A stretch of DNA of 51,836 bases. Origin: CAZUGA01 sp964619885 (GTDB lineage Bacteria > Pseudomonadota > Gammaproteobacteria > Methylococcales > UBA1147). The translations under genes and the position numbers were made by a program. The stretch covers positions 1 through 51,836 of the forward strand of contig CAZUGA010000035.1 of assembly GCA_964619885.1 (NCBI GenBank), written 5' to 3'. The notes under the pieces were generated by a model, which was not told where the DNA came from, did not search any database, and was given only the letters and a program-made list of their open reading frames with translations. Positions 32,128 to 41,601 of this stretch are shown here, one piece after another. Every line of letters starts with the position of its first letter. Position 1 is the first letter of the stretch.

Positions 32128-34578
32128 TTAAGAAGCTACAGATAACGGTTCACTGACCATATCCGCTGCCCAGGTTAAATTACGTTGGCGTAATAATAAT
32201 TCAGCCCATTGCTCCGATGAGTGATTCTTTTCCAGATCATCCATAAAAGCCTGATCAGAAGGTGAAGAACGACCGACGAATGCCAGGGCAACATCCCCCA
32301 GTTCAAGATCAAACAGTCGTTTGCCTTTAGGTGAACGGTAAAAATATTCTTTTTTCTGAACAGCTCTACTCAAATTAATAATTTCAGTTTCAGACAGCCC
32401 TAATTTGGTATAGGCTTCTGATGTCAAGGGATCGGTAGCACTGTTATCTGGCAAAAAGATTTTTGTCATACAGGCCGAAAGCAGAGTAGAACAGATTGGC
32501 GAATTAATGGCATCTTCAATTTCCTGAGTAGCAAACACCACAAAAACATTCTTTTTCCTGAGTGTTTTCAGCCATTGCCTTAACCGTGTAGCAAAAAATG
32601 GGTGATCCATAAACAGCCAGGCCTCATCCAGAATCAACAGAGTAGGGCGGCCATCAAAACGCTGCTCAATTCGATAGAATAAATAACCCAACGCGGGAAC
32701 AATCGCGCTATTCCCCAAATCCATTAATGACCCCATTTCAATCATTGTCCAGAAGTCATCCTGCAACGTGTCGTTGTCACTATCGAATAACTGCCCATAG
32801 GTTCCCTCAAGCGTGTATTGCATCAACGCATCCCGAATATCTTGATTCTGGATTAATTGCTGTAAGCCGCCTATCGTTCGTTGTTTCCTGGGTGAAGTTG
32901 CCAACGATTGAAGCGCATTATGAATTTCTGTTTTATCCTTTGGCGTTAAGGTTAAATTCTGTAAATCCATAAGCGTTTCTATCCAACCTTCCGCCCAGTT
33001 CAAATCCGATTTTTGATCAATATTGACTAACGGCTGAAAGGCAACGGGACGATCTTCATTGCCAGGTTCATAGATAGACCCACCGACTGCCATTGTTGCC
33101 GCTCTTGCAGTACGATCTTTATCAAAAAAGACCACCTGTGCTTTCGGGTATCTTAGCCATTGCATAGCCAGTATGCCGAGCAATGTTGATTTACCGCTAC
33201 CGGTCGGCCCAACAATAAAGGTATGACCCACATCACCGACTGATAAAGATAATCTGAAAGGGGTATTGCCGGTTGTATTACAAACCAGTAAAGGGGCCGC
33301 TATCCCCGTTTCTTTCGCTAGGTGATAATCATGTCTATCACCTGACCAAATGGCACTCAACGGGAATATATGTGCCACATTCAAGGTATTAATCAAGGGG
33401 CGGCGCACGTTGGAATATACGTGTCCTGGCAGCGAGGACAACCAGGCATGAAATGAATTGGTTGTTTCATGCCGCGTAGTAAAGCCCTTGCTATTAATCA
33501 CCTGCATCACGGTATCTAACCGTTGATGACATATATCCAAATCTGGATGCCAGACAGTAATTGTCGAAGTGTAATAACCATACGCCACAACATCATTACC
33601 CAGTTCCTCTAAAGCGGCTTCCGCATCAACCGCATTGCTTTCAGCCTCGGTATCGACAATACGTGACTCTGTACCTGATGCCTGTTCTTTAACCAGAGTA
33701 AATAATGACTTTCGTTTTGAAAACCAGTTCTTGCGATATTTATCAACCTCATTCTTTGCATCTTGATTGTCCAGACAGATAAAACGGCTTGACCAGCGAT
33801 ATTCAAGAGCCAGGTGATTGAGTCCATCCAAAATACCCGGCCATGCTTCCGATGGAAACCCGTTTATCGTAGCCGTCATGACATAGTTATTTCCCAACAC
33901 AGGAATTTCACCGGGCTGATACGCCTGATCAGTCAGAATATGATCCAGAAAGATTGGGGTGTCAGGTGCTTTTACCGGATGTCTTCTTGTTGAAACGGTA
34001 GAATGTAAATAAGTCAGCGTTTCATCATCATTCAATTCAACAACTTCTGGAAAAACATCCCGCATGATTCCGGCAATATGTTTGACCGTTTTAATGAAAT
34101 AACTCAAGTCTCTCTGGTTATCATAATCCTGGTCGTGTGCATCACGATTCGGATCATCAATAAAAACAGCTTCCACTTTTTTAACCTTATCGGGTGGCAT
34201 AACCCAGGTAAACGTTAAAAAATAATTGGATTCAAAGTGATCTCCTTCATCTTCATAATGTCCACGCCGTTCTTCATCGACAATCCAACTTGCAGAATTC
34301 GGCCACTGACAGGACACATATTCATTTGTCCTGAAACGCTGGGACTCAGAGAAGTACGCCCATCCAGAACCCAGCCGTTTAAGAACATTGTTCAATCGTG
34401 CGCTACTGGATTGAAGTTCAGCCGGTGAAGAACTTCCCAAGTCAGGCCCACGAAAAGCAATGGTTTTTTGCAAAACGCCATTTTTTTGCAAAATGACACC
34501 AGGGGCAACTAACATCGCCCAAGGCAAATAGTCACTTAACCACTTTGTTTTTTTCCGGTATTCGGATAAATTAAACAT
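32128..34578 (-). CDS. trbE: TrbE/VirB4-like ATPase
   Basis: 816 aa, standard for TrbE. Walker A is GPTGSGKSTLLGIL (about residue 450) and Walker B is PTLLILDEAWLF. The C-terminal motif FVVFATQEIEDA follows. The N-terminal CagE/TrbE/VirB part begins LSEYRKKTKWLSDYLPW. It energises pilus assembly and substrate transfer at the inner membrane. It follows trbD with a 10-base gap. All ATPase motifs are intact. Confidence 0.96.
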   Translation of the reverse strand: MFNLSEYRKKTKWLSDYLPWAMLVAPGVILQKNGVLQKTIAFRGPDLGSSSPAELQSSSARLNNVLKRLGSGWAYFSESQRFRTNEYVSCQWPNSASWIVDEERRGHYEDEGDHFESNYFLTFTWVMPPDKVKKVEAVFIDDPNRDAHDQDYDNQRDLSYFIKTVKHIAGIMRDVFPEVVELNDDETLTYLHSTVSTRRHPVKAPDTPIFLDHILTDQAYQPGEIPVLGNNYVMTATINGFPSEAWPGILDGLNHLALEYRWSSRFICLDNQDAKNEVDKYRKNWFSKRKSLFTLVKEQASGTESRIVDTEAESNAVDAEAALEELGNDVVAYGYYTSTITVWHPDLDICHQRLDTVMQVINSKGFTTRHETTNSFHAWLSSLPGHVYSNVRRPLINTLNVAHIFPLSAIWSGDRHDYHLAKETGIAAPLLVCNTTGNTPFRLSLSVGDVGHTFIVGPTGSGKSTLLGILAMQWLRYPKAQVVFFDKDRTARAATMAVGGSIYEPGNEDRPVAFQPLVNIDQKSDLNWAEGWIETLMDLQNLTLTPKDKTEIHNALQSLATSPRKQRTIGGLQQLIQNQDIRDALMQYTLEGTYGQLFDSDNDTLQDDFWTMIEMGSLMDLGNSAIVPALGYLFYRIEQRFDGRPTLLILDEAWLFMDHPFFATRLRQWLKTLRKKNVFVVFATQEIEDAINSPICSTLLSACMTKIFLPDNSATDPLTSEAYTKLGLSETEIINLSRAVQKKEYFYRSPKGKRLFDLELGDVALAFVGRSSPSDQAFMDDLEKNHSSEQWAELLLRQRNLTWAADMVSEPLSVAS

Positions 34579-34588
34579 GCCATAACTC

Positions 34589-34840
34589 CTACGGGTCTAA
34601 CCGGCGAGGGGCTTTCATTGCAAATTTGAAAACATCAAAAAAATAGGGATCTTTTTTAGTCAAAATTGCAAACCCGATATGAAAAATAAAAAAGATGGGT
34701 AGCACCCATATTTCCTGTAACCCGAAACCTACGGCGCAGGCGGTCGTCCACAAGATAAACGCCAACGTTCTAGGCAAGCCGACAATCAATATTGGGGTAA
34801 TTAATCCCCGATGAATAGGGGCTGTGTAGCCATCTTCCAT
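34589..34840 (-). CDS. trbD: TrbD/VirB3-like membrane protein
   Basis: 83 aa with two adjacent hydrophobic helices. The N-terminal motif GYTAPIHRGLITPILIVGLPR is typical of VirB3/TrbD, and the C-terminus ends KDPYFFDVFKFAMKAP. It anchors the VirB4-type ATPase at the inner membrane. It lies between trbC and trbE. Confidence 0.9.
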   Translation of the reverse strand: MEDGYTAPIHRGLITPILIVGLPRTLAFILWTTACAVGFGLQEIWVLPIFFIFHIGFAILTKKDPYFFDVFKFAMKAPRRLDP

Positions 34841-34849
34841 TGTTTTCTC

Positions 34850-35170
34850 CTAAATAAGCAATCCACCGGTAAAACCAAAGAAGGCCAAGCTCCAGGACAA
34901 GGCATTAAACGCAATAGTCAAACCTAAAACAATCCACATGGCACGGCGAATTAAACCACCACCTTCAGAAAACGCCAGACCAAACCCAAAAACGACAATT
35001 GAAATCGCACCGATTACACGAGCCACAGGACCAGTTAATGAATTCAGTAAATTATTAAGCGGGGTTTCCCAAGGCATACCTGTTGTTGTCGCAGCCTCCG
35101 CATTTGTTCCCATGAGAAACATTAGGGTAAAAAAACTCAAGAAGAAAATGGTATTACGTCTATATTTCAT
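34850..35170 (-). CDS. trbC: TrbC/VirB2-like pilin
   Basis: 106 aa. A signal peptide (cleavage likely after AEA, about residue 26) is followed by two hydrophobic helices separated by a short turn (AFSEGGGLIRRAM). This is the prepilin of the conjugative pilus. In IncP systems TrbC is trimmed and cyclised by a TraF peptidase, and a TraF-like gene is present at 41589-42137. A parS-like motif lies inside the signal-peptide codons. A GTATATA operator lies upstream. Confidence 0.9.
   Translation of the reverse strand: MKYRRNTIFFLSFFTLMFLMGTNAEAATTTGMPWETPLNNLLNSLTGPVARVIGAISIVVFGFGLAFSEGGGLIRRAMWIVLGLTIAFNALSWSLAFFGFTGGLLI
35105..35120. promoter_or_regulatory. parS-like motif inside trbC
   Basis: TTCCCATGAGAA at 35107-35118, one change from the core, inside the coding sequence. 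Confidence 0.4.
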
Positions 35171-35192
35171 AATGGTTCCTTTTAAGTTAAAT

Positions 35193-35210
35193 GTATATAG
35201 AATTATATAC
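35193..35210 (-). promoter_or_regulatory. GTATATA operator upstream of trbC
   Basis: GTATATA-GAAT-TATATAC. On the minus strand a TATAAT -10 (35202-35207) lies inside it. The -35 region is poor (ATCATT). An internal, repressible promoter for trbC onward is likely. Confidence 0.55.
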
Positions 35211-35239
35211 TATGTAGTAAAATAAATGATTTCTTTTTG

Positions 35240-36193
35240 TTAGTCAACAGGTGAAATTAACCATTCACCATTTTTATATCCAGTCACCTCAGAGATACCT
35301 GATAGACACCGACCGGCAGGCAAGGTTTTATCACGTTTGATATGAACGCACAGGTCAATAGTCTGAGCCACAAACGCCTTTGGAGCCACCATATTATTTT
35401 CTTCAATCAATTGACACATGCGGGTTAACATTTCGCGGGTACTGTCTGCGTGAATGGTTGCAACACCGCCAGGGTGTCCTGTATTCCACGCTTTGAGTAA
35501 ATCAAGGGCAGCTTTATCTCTAACTTCCCCAATGATGATCCGGTCAGGCCGCCACCTTAAACTGTCAAATAAAGCGCGCTGCAATGATACATTAGCATCC
35601 GTATAAAAGTGAACCTTGTTGAGTGCATTACACTGTAATTCTCGATTGTCTTCAATAATGATGACACGATCACCGGTTACTGAGATGACATCGAGCAAAG
35701 CATTTGCCAATGTAGTCTTACCAGAACCGGTTCCACCACCTAACAAGATATTTTTTCGATCCATGACCGCATTATGCAAAATCTGCGACTGGCTCACCGT
35801 TAGAATGCCCTTGGCAACATAATCATTCAAATTAAAAACCTTTTTGGCCGGCAGCCGAATACATAGCGCAGGACTGTCTACCATTGGCGGCATGGATGCC
35901 TGGATTCTCGCATTCCATTGGGGTAGTGTACCTGCAACACTGGGGTTATCAGTTGAAATAGTCGTTTGCATGATGGAAGCAACCAGACGGATGGCCCTTT
36001 CTATTTCTGCCGTGGTCATTTTAATATCAGTTTGTTCCGGCGGTTCGCCTATTCTTTCAACCCAGACACGGGTATCTGGATTGATCATAACTTCAACCAC
36101 ATCAGCGTCATTTAAAAGATGCAGAACCGGATCAAGAGCTGTAGTTAGTTGTGTCTGCTTTCGTCGAACAACTTCATCACTAATATCTTTCAT
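35240..36193 (-). CDS. trbB: TrbB/VirB11-like traffic ATPase
   Basis: 317 aa. Walker A is GGGTGSGKTTLANALL, Asp box DRVIIIEDNRELQ, Walker B RPDRIIIGEVRD, and His box GHPGGVATIHADS. All four VirB11-family signatures are intact. The hexameric ATPase sits at the inner face of the membrane and switches between pilus assembly and DNA export. Its ATG overlaps the stop of the ribbon-helix-helix gene. Confidence 0.96.
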   Translation of the reverse strand: MKDISDEVVRRKQTQLTTALDPVLHLLNDADVVEVMINPDTRVWVERIGEPPEQTDIKMTTAEIERAIRLVASIMQTTISTDNPSVAGTLPQWNARIQASMPPMVDSPALCIRLPAKKVFNLNDYVAKGILTVSQSQILHNAVMDRKNILLGGGTGSGKTTLANALLDVISVTGDRVIIIEDNRELQCNALNKVHFYTDANVSLQRALFDSLRWRPDRIIIGEVRDKAALDLLKAWNTGHPGGVATIHADSTREMLTRMCQLIEENNMVAPKAFVAQTIDLCVHIKRDKTLPAGRCLSGISEVTGYKNGEWLISPVD

Positions 36194-36624
36194 GGCTTAT
36201 CCTCCCTTGCAGCTTCTAATTCATCTTCTGATATGGGTGAATCCTGAACCAGATCATCAACAAAATAATGCCCCCCTGATATTTGTGTCGCAACGTAATC
36301 ACAAAACTGCTCATAGCGTTGTGCAGCATACCGTTGGGCGTTTTCCTTGTCGTTGTCTGTAATACGCGGTGTATGAGCAAACCAGAGTTTGACAAACACG
36401 GATAAGGCTTCTGCCATCAATTGAATATCCCGATTGGCTTTAGCCAGAGCGCGCGTGTGCTTGTCCAATCGCCTGAACAACAATTTAGTATCAGTTGTTT
36501 CATCCAGATAAGCACGTATCGCCGCATTAGTGACGCTGCTAATAGACTTGCCTGATTTCGCGCAATACTGACGCAGGTTTTTATCCAATTTAGGATCAAG
36601 ATAGGTCTGGAACTTTTTATTCAT
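36190..36624 (-). CDS. CopG/ribbon-helix-helix trb regulator-like protein
   Basis: 144 aa. The N-terminal ribbon-helix-helix reads KKFQTYLDPKLDKNLRQYC...SISSVTNAAIRAYLDE. A helical C-terminal part has RYEQFCDYVATQISGG, followed by an acidic tail. Proteins of this type are regularly encoded between the coupling-protein gene and trbB in Trb loci and are thought to regulate the operon or bind near oriT. It overlaps both neighbours by 4 bases. Confidence 0.8.
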   Translation of the reverse strand: MNKKFQTYLDPKLDKNLRQYCAKSGKSISSVTNAAIRAYLDETTDTKLLFRRLDKHTRALAKANRDIQLMAEALSVFVKLWFAHTPRITDNDKENAQRYAAQRYEQFCDYVATQISGGHYFVDDLVQDSPISEDELEAAREDKP

Positions 36625-38723
36625 AAAGGCAAGTCTCCCCCACTTTGGTCTCTGGATAATTCCTGTAGCCGTCCTTGTTGCCGCTGATTAATAAGGCGTC
36701 GTTGGGCTTGTTGATTATTGATATTTCGGTCTTCGTCTCTTTCATATTCCTTTTCATCTTTTATGCGGTCATCTTCTAATGATTCCATTTGTAATGCTAA
36801 TTCGTGTTCATCGAGACCACGTTCATTTTCATTATCTATTCCTGTATTGATGCCGTCATCATGAACAGGGGATATATCAAGAGAACCATCAGGATCAATG
36901 TTCTCATGAGAAACAGACATTTCTTCCATCTTTTCGATATAAACCCAGGGATGCATTATAGGTTTGGGAAATTCCTTGCGCTGTTCTTCTTCAGAATTCG
37001 GAGCCGGTAAATTAGCGCGATTCTTAAAACGCGGGTCGTTGTAATAGGTAACTTTACGCCCGTAATAAGGGAACAACCCACCGATCAGAATTAAATTCGC
37101 ATGAGGTGGCATATTGAGAATTTCACCAGGCGTTAATAATTGCCTGGGGGACTCCTGCTCACTCACCATCACATGACCTAACCACGGAGCCAGACGGGAA
37201 CCGGCATAGTTGGCCATTTTTCTAACCTGGGTGGATTGTCCCAGTAAATCCGATATGCGCTTTGCCGTTTTCTCATCCAGTGCGCCATAAGTAATCCGAA
37301 TATGTGAAGTATCCAGAATGGCGTTATTGGAACCGTAATGTTTTTCGATCTGATTCAGAGATTGCGCGATTAAATAGGCACGAATCCCGTAACCAGGAAA
37401 ATAAGCCAAGCCAGATTCTAAAAAGTCCATCCGCCCCAGCGTTGGAAATTCGTCAATCATCAATAACATTTTGTGCCGGTATTCCGGCTGCGAATGGTCA
37501 TGACTCATGGACTCGGTAATCCGCCGCCCGATTTGATTAAGAACCAGACGAATTAAAGGCTTGGTTCGTTCAGCATCACTCACGGGTATAGTGAAATATA
37601 AACTAACCGGGTTTTTTAAGTTCATCAGGTCTGAAATTGCAAAATCGGATTCACGAATATTGTTGGCAATAACAGGGTCACGATAGAGCGTTAAAAAGGA
37701 TGTTGCGGTACTCAGAACTGCCGACAATTCATTCTCTGATTTATTCAGCACCTCACGGGTCATACTGGCAATAATAGGATGGGGCCGATCACCTAAATGC
37801 TTATAGGTCATCATGTAAGTTAATGTTTGTAAAATGTTTCTATTTGGATCAGTCAGAAAACTGGCAACACCTGGAATACTTTTATCTTTCTCAGCATATA
37901 AAACATGCAAAATAGCCGCAATAAAAAGCGCCTTGCTGGTTCTTTCCCAGTGATCATTCTTATGGTTCGGATCACCGGTATCAATGATCATTTCTGCTAT
38001 GTTTTGTGCATCCCTGTATTCGTTATCGCCTTTTCTTATTTCAAGCAATGGATTAAATTTCACGGATGAAACAGATGTGGGTTCAAATCGTAAAACATGG
38101 GAGAATTTTTTTCTGAAACCGGATGTGATTTCCCAGTTTTCCCGCTTGATGTCATAAACAATAACGCTACCCTTCCAGGCCAATAAGGTTGGTATAACTA
38201 ACCCTACCCCTTTACCGCTTCTAGGCGGGGCAAATACCAGGGCATGTTCCGGCCCATTATGTTGCAGCAACTGACCATCAACCGTTTGACCGATAACAAT
38301 GCCTTCACCAGCGAACAAACCCGCCTCTTTCAGCTCTTTTTCAGTGGACCAGCGAGCCGTTCCATAGGCATCCCCCGCCTTATTTCGCCTTGCCCTCCAA
38401 ACCGCAATATAAACCAGTAAAATAGCCTCTATTGCAAATGATCCATAAATGAATAAATAAGACGTTGCAAAAACACCTCTCGCATAAACTTCATAGTAAT
38501 ACGTCCATTCAAAAACACGCCAGGGTATATAGACGGGATAGCCAAATAAAATAAACCAGGGATCACCCAGATTTTCTTGATACCCTAGTTCATATGCACA
38601 GTATTGCGTTGCCCCCCAAACACCCAGCGTAATTATCAAAACACCCGATATTAAATTAATGTAATAAATTGAGCGAGAATCCTCTTTTATAATGCCCCAA
38701 GGGGCTTGTGTATTTTCGGTCAT
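36621..38723 (-). CDS. traG: VirD4/TraG-type coupling protein
   Basis: 700 aa. N-terminal membrane helices lie near residues 20-40 and 85-110. Walker A is APPRSGKGVGLVIPTLL, Walker B LLMIDEFPTLGRMDFLE, and a downstream IAQSLNQIE motif follows. The last 110 residues are acidic, Gln/Arg-rich and probably disordered. The coupling protein brings the relaxosome to the secretion channel and pumps DNA. It starts with an ATGA overlap on the relaxase gene. It carries a parS-like motif inside its coding sequence at 36901-36912. Confidence 0.96.
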   Translation of the reverse strand: MTENTQAPWGIIKEDSRSIYYINLISGVLIITLGVWGATQYCAYELGYQENLGDPWFILFGYPVYIPWRVFEWTYYYEVYARGVFATSYLFIYGSFAIEAILLVYIAVWRARRNKAGDAYGTARWSTEKELKEAGLFAGEGIVIGQTVDGQLLQHNGPEHALVFAPPRSGKGVGLVIPTLLAWKGSVIVYDIKRENWEITSGFRKKFSHVLRFEPTSVSSVKFNPLLEIRKGDNEYRDAQNIAEMIIDTGDPNHKNDHWERTSKALFIAAILHVLYAEKDKSIPGVASFLTDPNRNILQTLTYMMTYKHLGDRPHPIIASMTREVLNKSENELSAVLSTATSFLTLYRDPVIANNIRESDFAISDLMNLKNPVSLYFTIPVSDAERTKPLIRLVLNQIGRRITESMSHDHSQPEYRHKMLLMIDEFPTLGRMDFLESGLAYFPGYGIRAYLIAQSLNQIEKHYGSNNAILDTSHIRITYGALDEKTAKRISDLLGQSTQVRKMANYAGSRLAPWLGHVMVSEQESPRQLLTPGEILNMPPHANLILIGGLFPYYGRKVTYYNDPRFKNRANLPAPNSEEEQRKEFPKPIMHPWVYIEKMEEMSVSHENIDPDGSLDISPVHDDGINTGIDNENERGLDEHELALQMESLEDDRIKDEKEYERDEDRNINNQQAQRRLINQRQQGRLQELSRDQSGGDLPL
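36899..36914. promoter_or_regulatory. parS-like motif inside traG
   Basis: TTCTCATGAGAA at 36901-36912, within codons of the disordered C-terminal tail. Confidence 0.5.
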
Positions 38724-40723
38724 CGCTGTAGACCTTTTGCTAATGTTTTGACAATAGGTATATTCTGTTTTGAAAGGCCAAATGACACTGGCTTACCCAG
38801 CGAACGTTTCATATTATCTCGCCAGGGAACCAGAGAGAACTCTTTATCAATACCATTGTTATGTCCAGATGTAATCAAAGCATAACCTTGGCCGCTGGGT
38901 GCAGTGATTTTTTTATGCAGCGTACCGGTAAACATTTCCTGTTTTAACGGCTTGTAATGTCTTAATGAACTGTCTGCGTAATCTTGTACTAACTTTTGTC
39001 TTTCAATGTTATCCAGCATTTTTAACAGCCCTTTTTCATTCCCCTTTAAGCCCAATTCCTTTTGCATAAATTCTTGCCGTTTTTTGATGGCCTGATTTAA
39101 CTCTGACCCAAAAGAATAAGGCGCATTGTTTTCTACATGAATGGTATCAATCCACGCCCTGCCTTCGGCCTTTATTTGCTGCTGTAACAATCTTTCATCT
39201 ATCGTACTGATACGAACCTTTCTTGGGTTTGGTGATTCCTGGTCACGCCGTGACAATTCAGCCGTTAAGTTTTCCTCAATCTTCCACAAACCACTACCTA
39301 GTTGTTGAGCCAGCCCAAACCTGGCTAAGCGACTAACACGGCGGCTAATCGCATCGGTATATCCCTCCGGCGTGACACCATTCGGAAGTAATTCAGGGTG
39401 CTTTATAACTTGTTCGACATGCTTCTTTTGGTCATAAATACCTTGATTTGAATTAGCAAACGTTTCTATTACAGAATCACTTTTTTTAATCCATGAATCC
39501 TGATAGTTTTCAACCCTGACAATTGACCCGCGTTTGTATTCTGTAACATCAGTTCCTTTGTCCATTACAATGTAATTAGCACTTCCGTCCTGACCTTCAA
39601 CAATCATATAAAAACGGTCGTTGAGTTCATCATGTAACCCACTTTTCACAAGCCGACCTGTCACAACATTATCATGATCATCTTTATCATATATTCTGTA
39701 TTTTGTTGGATCAGCCTTAATTTCTTTGTGCAGCGTTTTTATGATGTCGCCACGCTCCCCCATTTCACGCAGCTTAGTATCCCATCCATCTTGTAATATA
39801 TATTCATGACTATTATCTTTTATCGCTAACCCGTAACCTACAAGATGATCCAGTCTGGCAATCAATTTTCCGTGTAATTTACGCGCATCTATATCATCAG
39901 GATAGACACTCATATCAACAATGTTCCCATGAGAAAATTTATCAATTTTCCAGTCCAGTGATGTGAATCGTTCTTGCGTGATTTCCTTATTCAATGTTGT
40001 ATCTATTTCATGTTCACTACGATGACCAAGTTCTTGTGTTGCCAGTTCTCTTGCTCGGTTCCTTATTCCATTGGATATATACTCACGATCAATCCAGACT
40101 TCTTCACCGTTTGTATCTAATCCACTAATCACTAAATGGGTGTGAGGATTGTCAGTATTGTAATGATTTGCTGCCGTCCATACCAGGTCACGGCCAAGGT
40201 CTGTTTGCACTCTTTCCATTAATTCGCGAGTGTATTCTGTAAGATTAAGTTCGTGTGCATCTTCCGGTGAAATGATAACCCTGAATTGGTGTGGTTCACC
40301 TTCTGTATGTTCTGCCCATTCAATGTTTTTTTCTGTCCATTCTGTCAGGTCTTTATTCGATGTTTTACTATCGAATAGTTCCGCCTCTTTTCCGTCTTTT
40401 CCGGCCCCATCTCTTTCAATATATTTCATGTGCAAACCGGCTGATTTTTTCCCGTATAAATTATTCATTTTAACAACACGGGCTTTAACGACAACACGCC
40501 TTGCTGAACTGCCTACGTTATAAACGGATTCTGCCATTCTTCCTCGCCTGGGACTTCCACCTCGGCTTGCACCTTTCCTGCCGTTTTTTTTCTGTCTCAA
40601 ACCAACGCGCTTTGAAACATTGTTCCTAAAGCTTTTAATCATTGGAACAGGTTCTGATTTAGCCTTGCTTGTGGATGGACTAAAGATAGGCAGATCATCT
40701 AGGGAATCGGGGTAATTGGACAT
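38720..40723 (-). CDS. Conjugative relaxase (DUF3363/TraI-VirD2-like)
   Basis: 667 aa from the ATG at 40723; a GTG three codons upstream is less likely. The relaxase domain lies in about residues 85-240. The likely catalytic Tyr164 is in LTEYTRELM. The metal-binding His set is His187, His194 and His196 in NHYNTDNPHTHLVISG. YISNGIRNRARELA and the later DUF3363-type half (RKVRISTIDERLL, QEFMQKELGLKG) fit this relaxase group. The enzyme nicks oriT and stays bound to the 5-prime end during transfer. A candidate oriT lies immediately upstream. Confidence 0.92.
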   Translation of the reverse strand: MSNYPDSLDDLPIFSPSTSKAKSEPVPMIKSFRNNVSKRVGLRQKKNGRKGASRGGSPRRGRMAESVYNVGSSARRVVVKARVVKMNNLYGKKSAGLHMKYIERDGAGKDGKEAELFDSKTSNKDLTEWTEKNIEWAEHTEGEPHQFRVIISPEDAHELNLTEYTRELMERVQTDLGRDLVWTAANHYNTDNPHTHLVISGLDTNGEEVWIDREYISNGIRNRARELATQELGHRSEHEIDTTLNKEITQERFTSLDWKIDKFSHGNIVDMSVYPDDIDARKLHGKLIARLDHLVGYGLAIKDNSHEYILQDGWDTKLREMGERGDIIKTLHKEIKADPTKYRIYDKDDHDNVVTGRLVKSGLHDELNDRFYMIVEGQDGSANYIVMDKGTDVTEYKRGSIVRVENYQDSWIKKSDSVIETFANSNQGIYDQKKHVEQVIKHPELLPNGVTPEGYTDAISRRVSRLARFGLAQQLGSGLWKIEENLTAELSRRDQESPNPRKVRISTIDERLLQQQIKAEGRAWIDTIHVENNAPYSFGSELNQAIKKRQEFMQKELGLKGNEKGLLKMLDNIERQKLVQDYADSSLRHYKPLKQEMFTGTLHKKITAPSGQGYALITSGHNNGIDKEFSLVPWRDNMKRSLGKPVSFGLSKQNIPIVKTLAKGLQR
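39922..39937. promoter_or_regulatory. parS-like motif inside relaxase gene
   Basis: TTCCCATGAGAA at 39924-39935, one change from the core. Confidence 0.4.
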
Positions 40724-40734
40724 AATCACCAATG

Positions 40735-40998
40735 TATCTATAATATTATTATAATTATCAATAGTATATCACATTATTAGATATATATAAATAAAAATGG
40801 ATACACACTTATATCAATGTAATCAAAAACCTGCAAGGTTTTAGATACATTGCTTTATCTTGCCCTATCTATTAAATACCTACACATGGCCACTTTCTCC
40901 TTATTACCATAAAACCAAGTAAAGTGTTTGCTTCGCAAATACTAAAATTTAATTGGGGCTTTGCCCCAAACCCCAAGGTATTTAAACAAGGATGATAG
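40735..40998. other. Candidate origin of transfer (oriT)
   Basis: An AT-rich gap upstream of the relaxase gene. It contains AAAACC-tgcaa-GGTTTT (40826-40842). Twenty bases further is TATCTTG|CCC, one base from the IncP nick sequence TATCCTG|CCC, predicting nicking between 40862 and 40863 on the + strand. Two more hairpins follow: TTTGC-ttc-GCAAA (40927-40939) and TTGGGGC-ttt-GCCCCAA (40953-40969), the latter a variant of repeat A. Confidence 0.5.
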
Positions 40999-41007
40999 GT
41001 ATCATAT

Positions 41008-41601
41008 TTATTTATCATCTAACATTTCACCACGTTCTTTGTCTATATTGAAGTCTATAAAAACACTCTCTTTGCTTCTTTTACCTTTTGCTATATCAAG
41101 GTGAACTGATTGGTTTTTTATCAAAGAGTTTTCATTTTTTTTGTTACTTTTTGACACAAATTGGATGCCTTTATGGATCACTTTATTGGTAAAACTGATG
41201 GATTTTTGACCTGTGTATTTTGCATATTTTTTTATTGAACAGGTAGATATATCAATTTTACCTTCAGCTTTACAATGATCCATAAACATATCAATATTGG
41301 CTGTTCCTAACTGTATATTTAAACATTCATCCAGAAGATCATTAGCTGTATATCCGTTATTAATAGCATCACTTAAAGGGATTCCCATTAGTCCAATATA
41401 GGATTCCTTACCTGATTTCATAATTTCATCGATAGCACTAATTGAGTCCTCTTTGTTCTGATAACCAACACCAAATTTAGAACCTTCAACTCTAACGTAT
41501 ATTGGATTGTTAAAGCTCTCATTCATGATGATTGACTGAATCAAATTATCATCGAACTTAATTGATAATGAGCATGAAAGAATCAGACTTAGAATATCCA
41601 T
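41008..41601 (-). CDS. VirB1/TrbN-like lytic transglycosylase
   Basis: 197 aa. The catalytic Glu28 lies in SIIMNESFNNP. The family segments GVGYQNKEDSISAI, YIGLMGIPLSDAINNG and NIQLGTANIDMFMDHC match soluble lytic transglycosylases of conjugation systems. It would open peptidoglycan for the transfer channel. The N-terminus is hydrophobic (LSLILSCSLS) but not a clear signal peptide. The C-terminal 60 residues are Lys/Ser-rich. It overlaps traF by 13 bases. Confidence 0.85.
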   Translation of the reverse strand: MDILSLILSCSLSIKFDDNLIQSIIMNESFNNPIYVRVEGSKFGVGYQNKEDSISAIDEIMKSGKESYIGLMGIPLSDAINNGYTANDLLDECLNIQLGTANIDMFMDHCKAEGKIDISTCSIKKYAKYTGQKSISFTNKVIHKGIQFVSKSNKKNENSLIKNQSVHLDIAKGKRSKESVFIDFNIDKERGEMLDDK

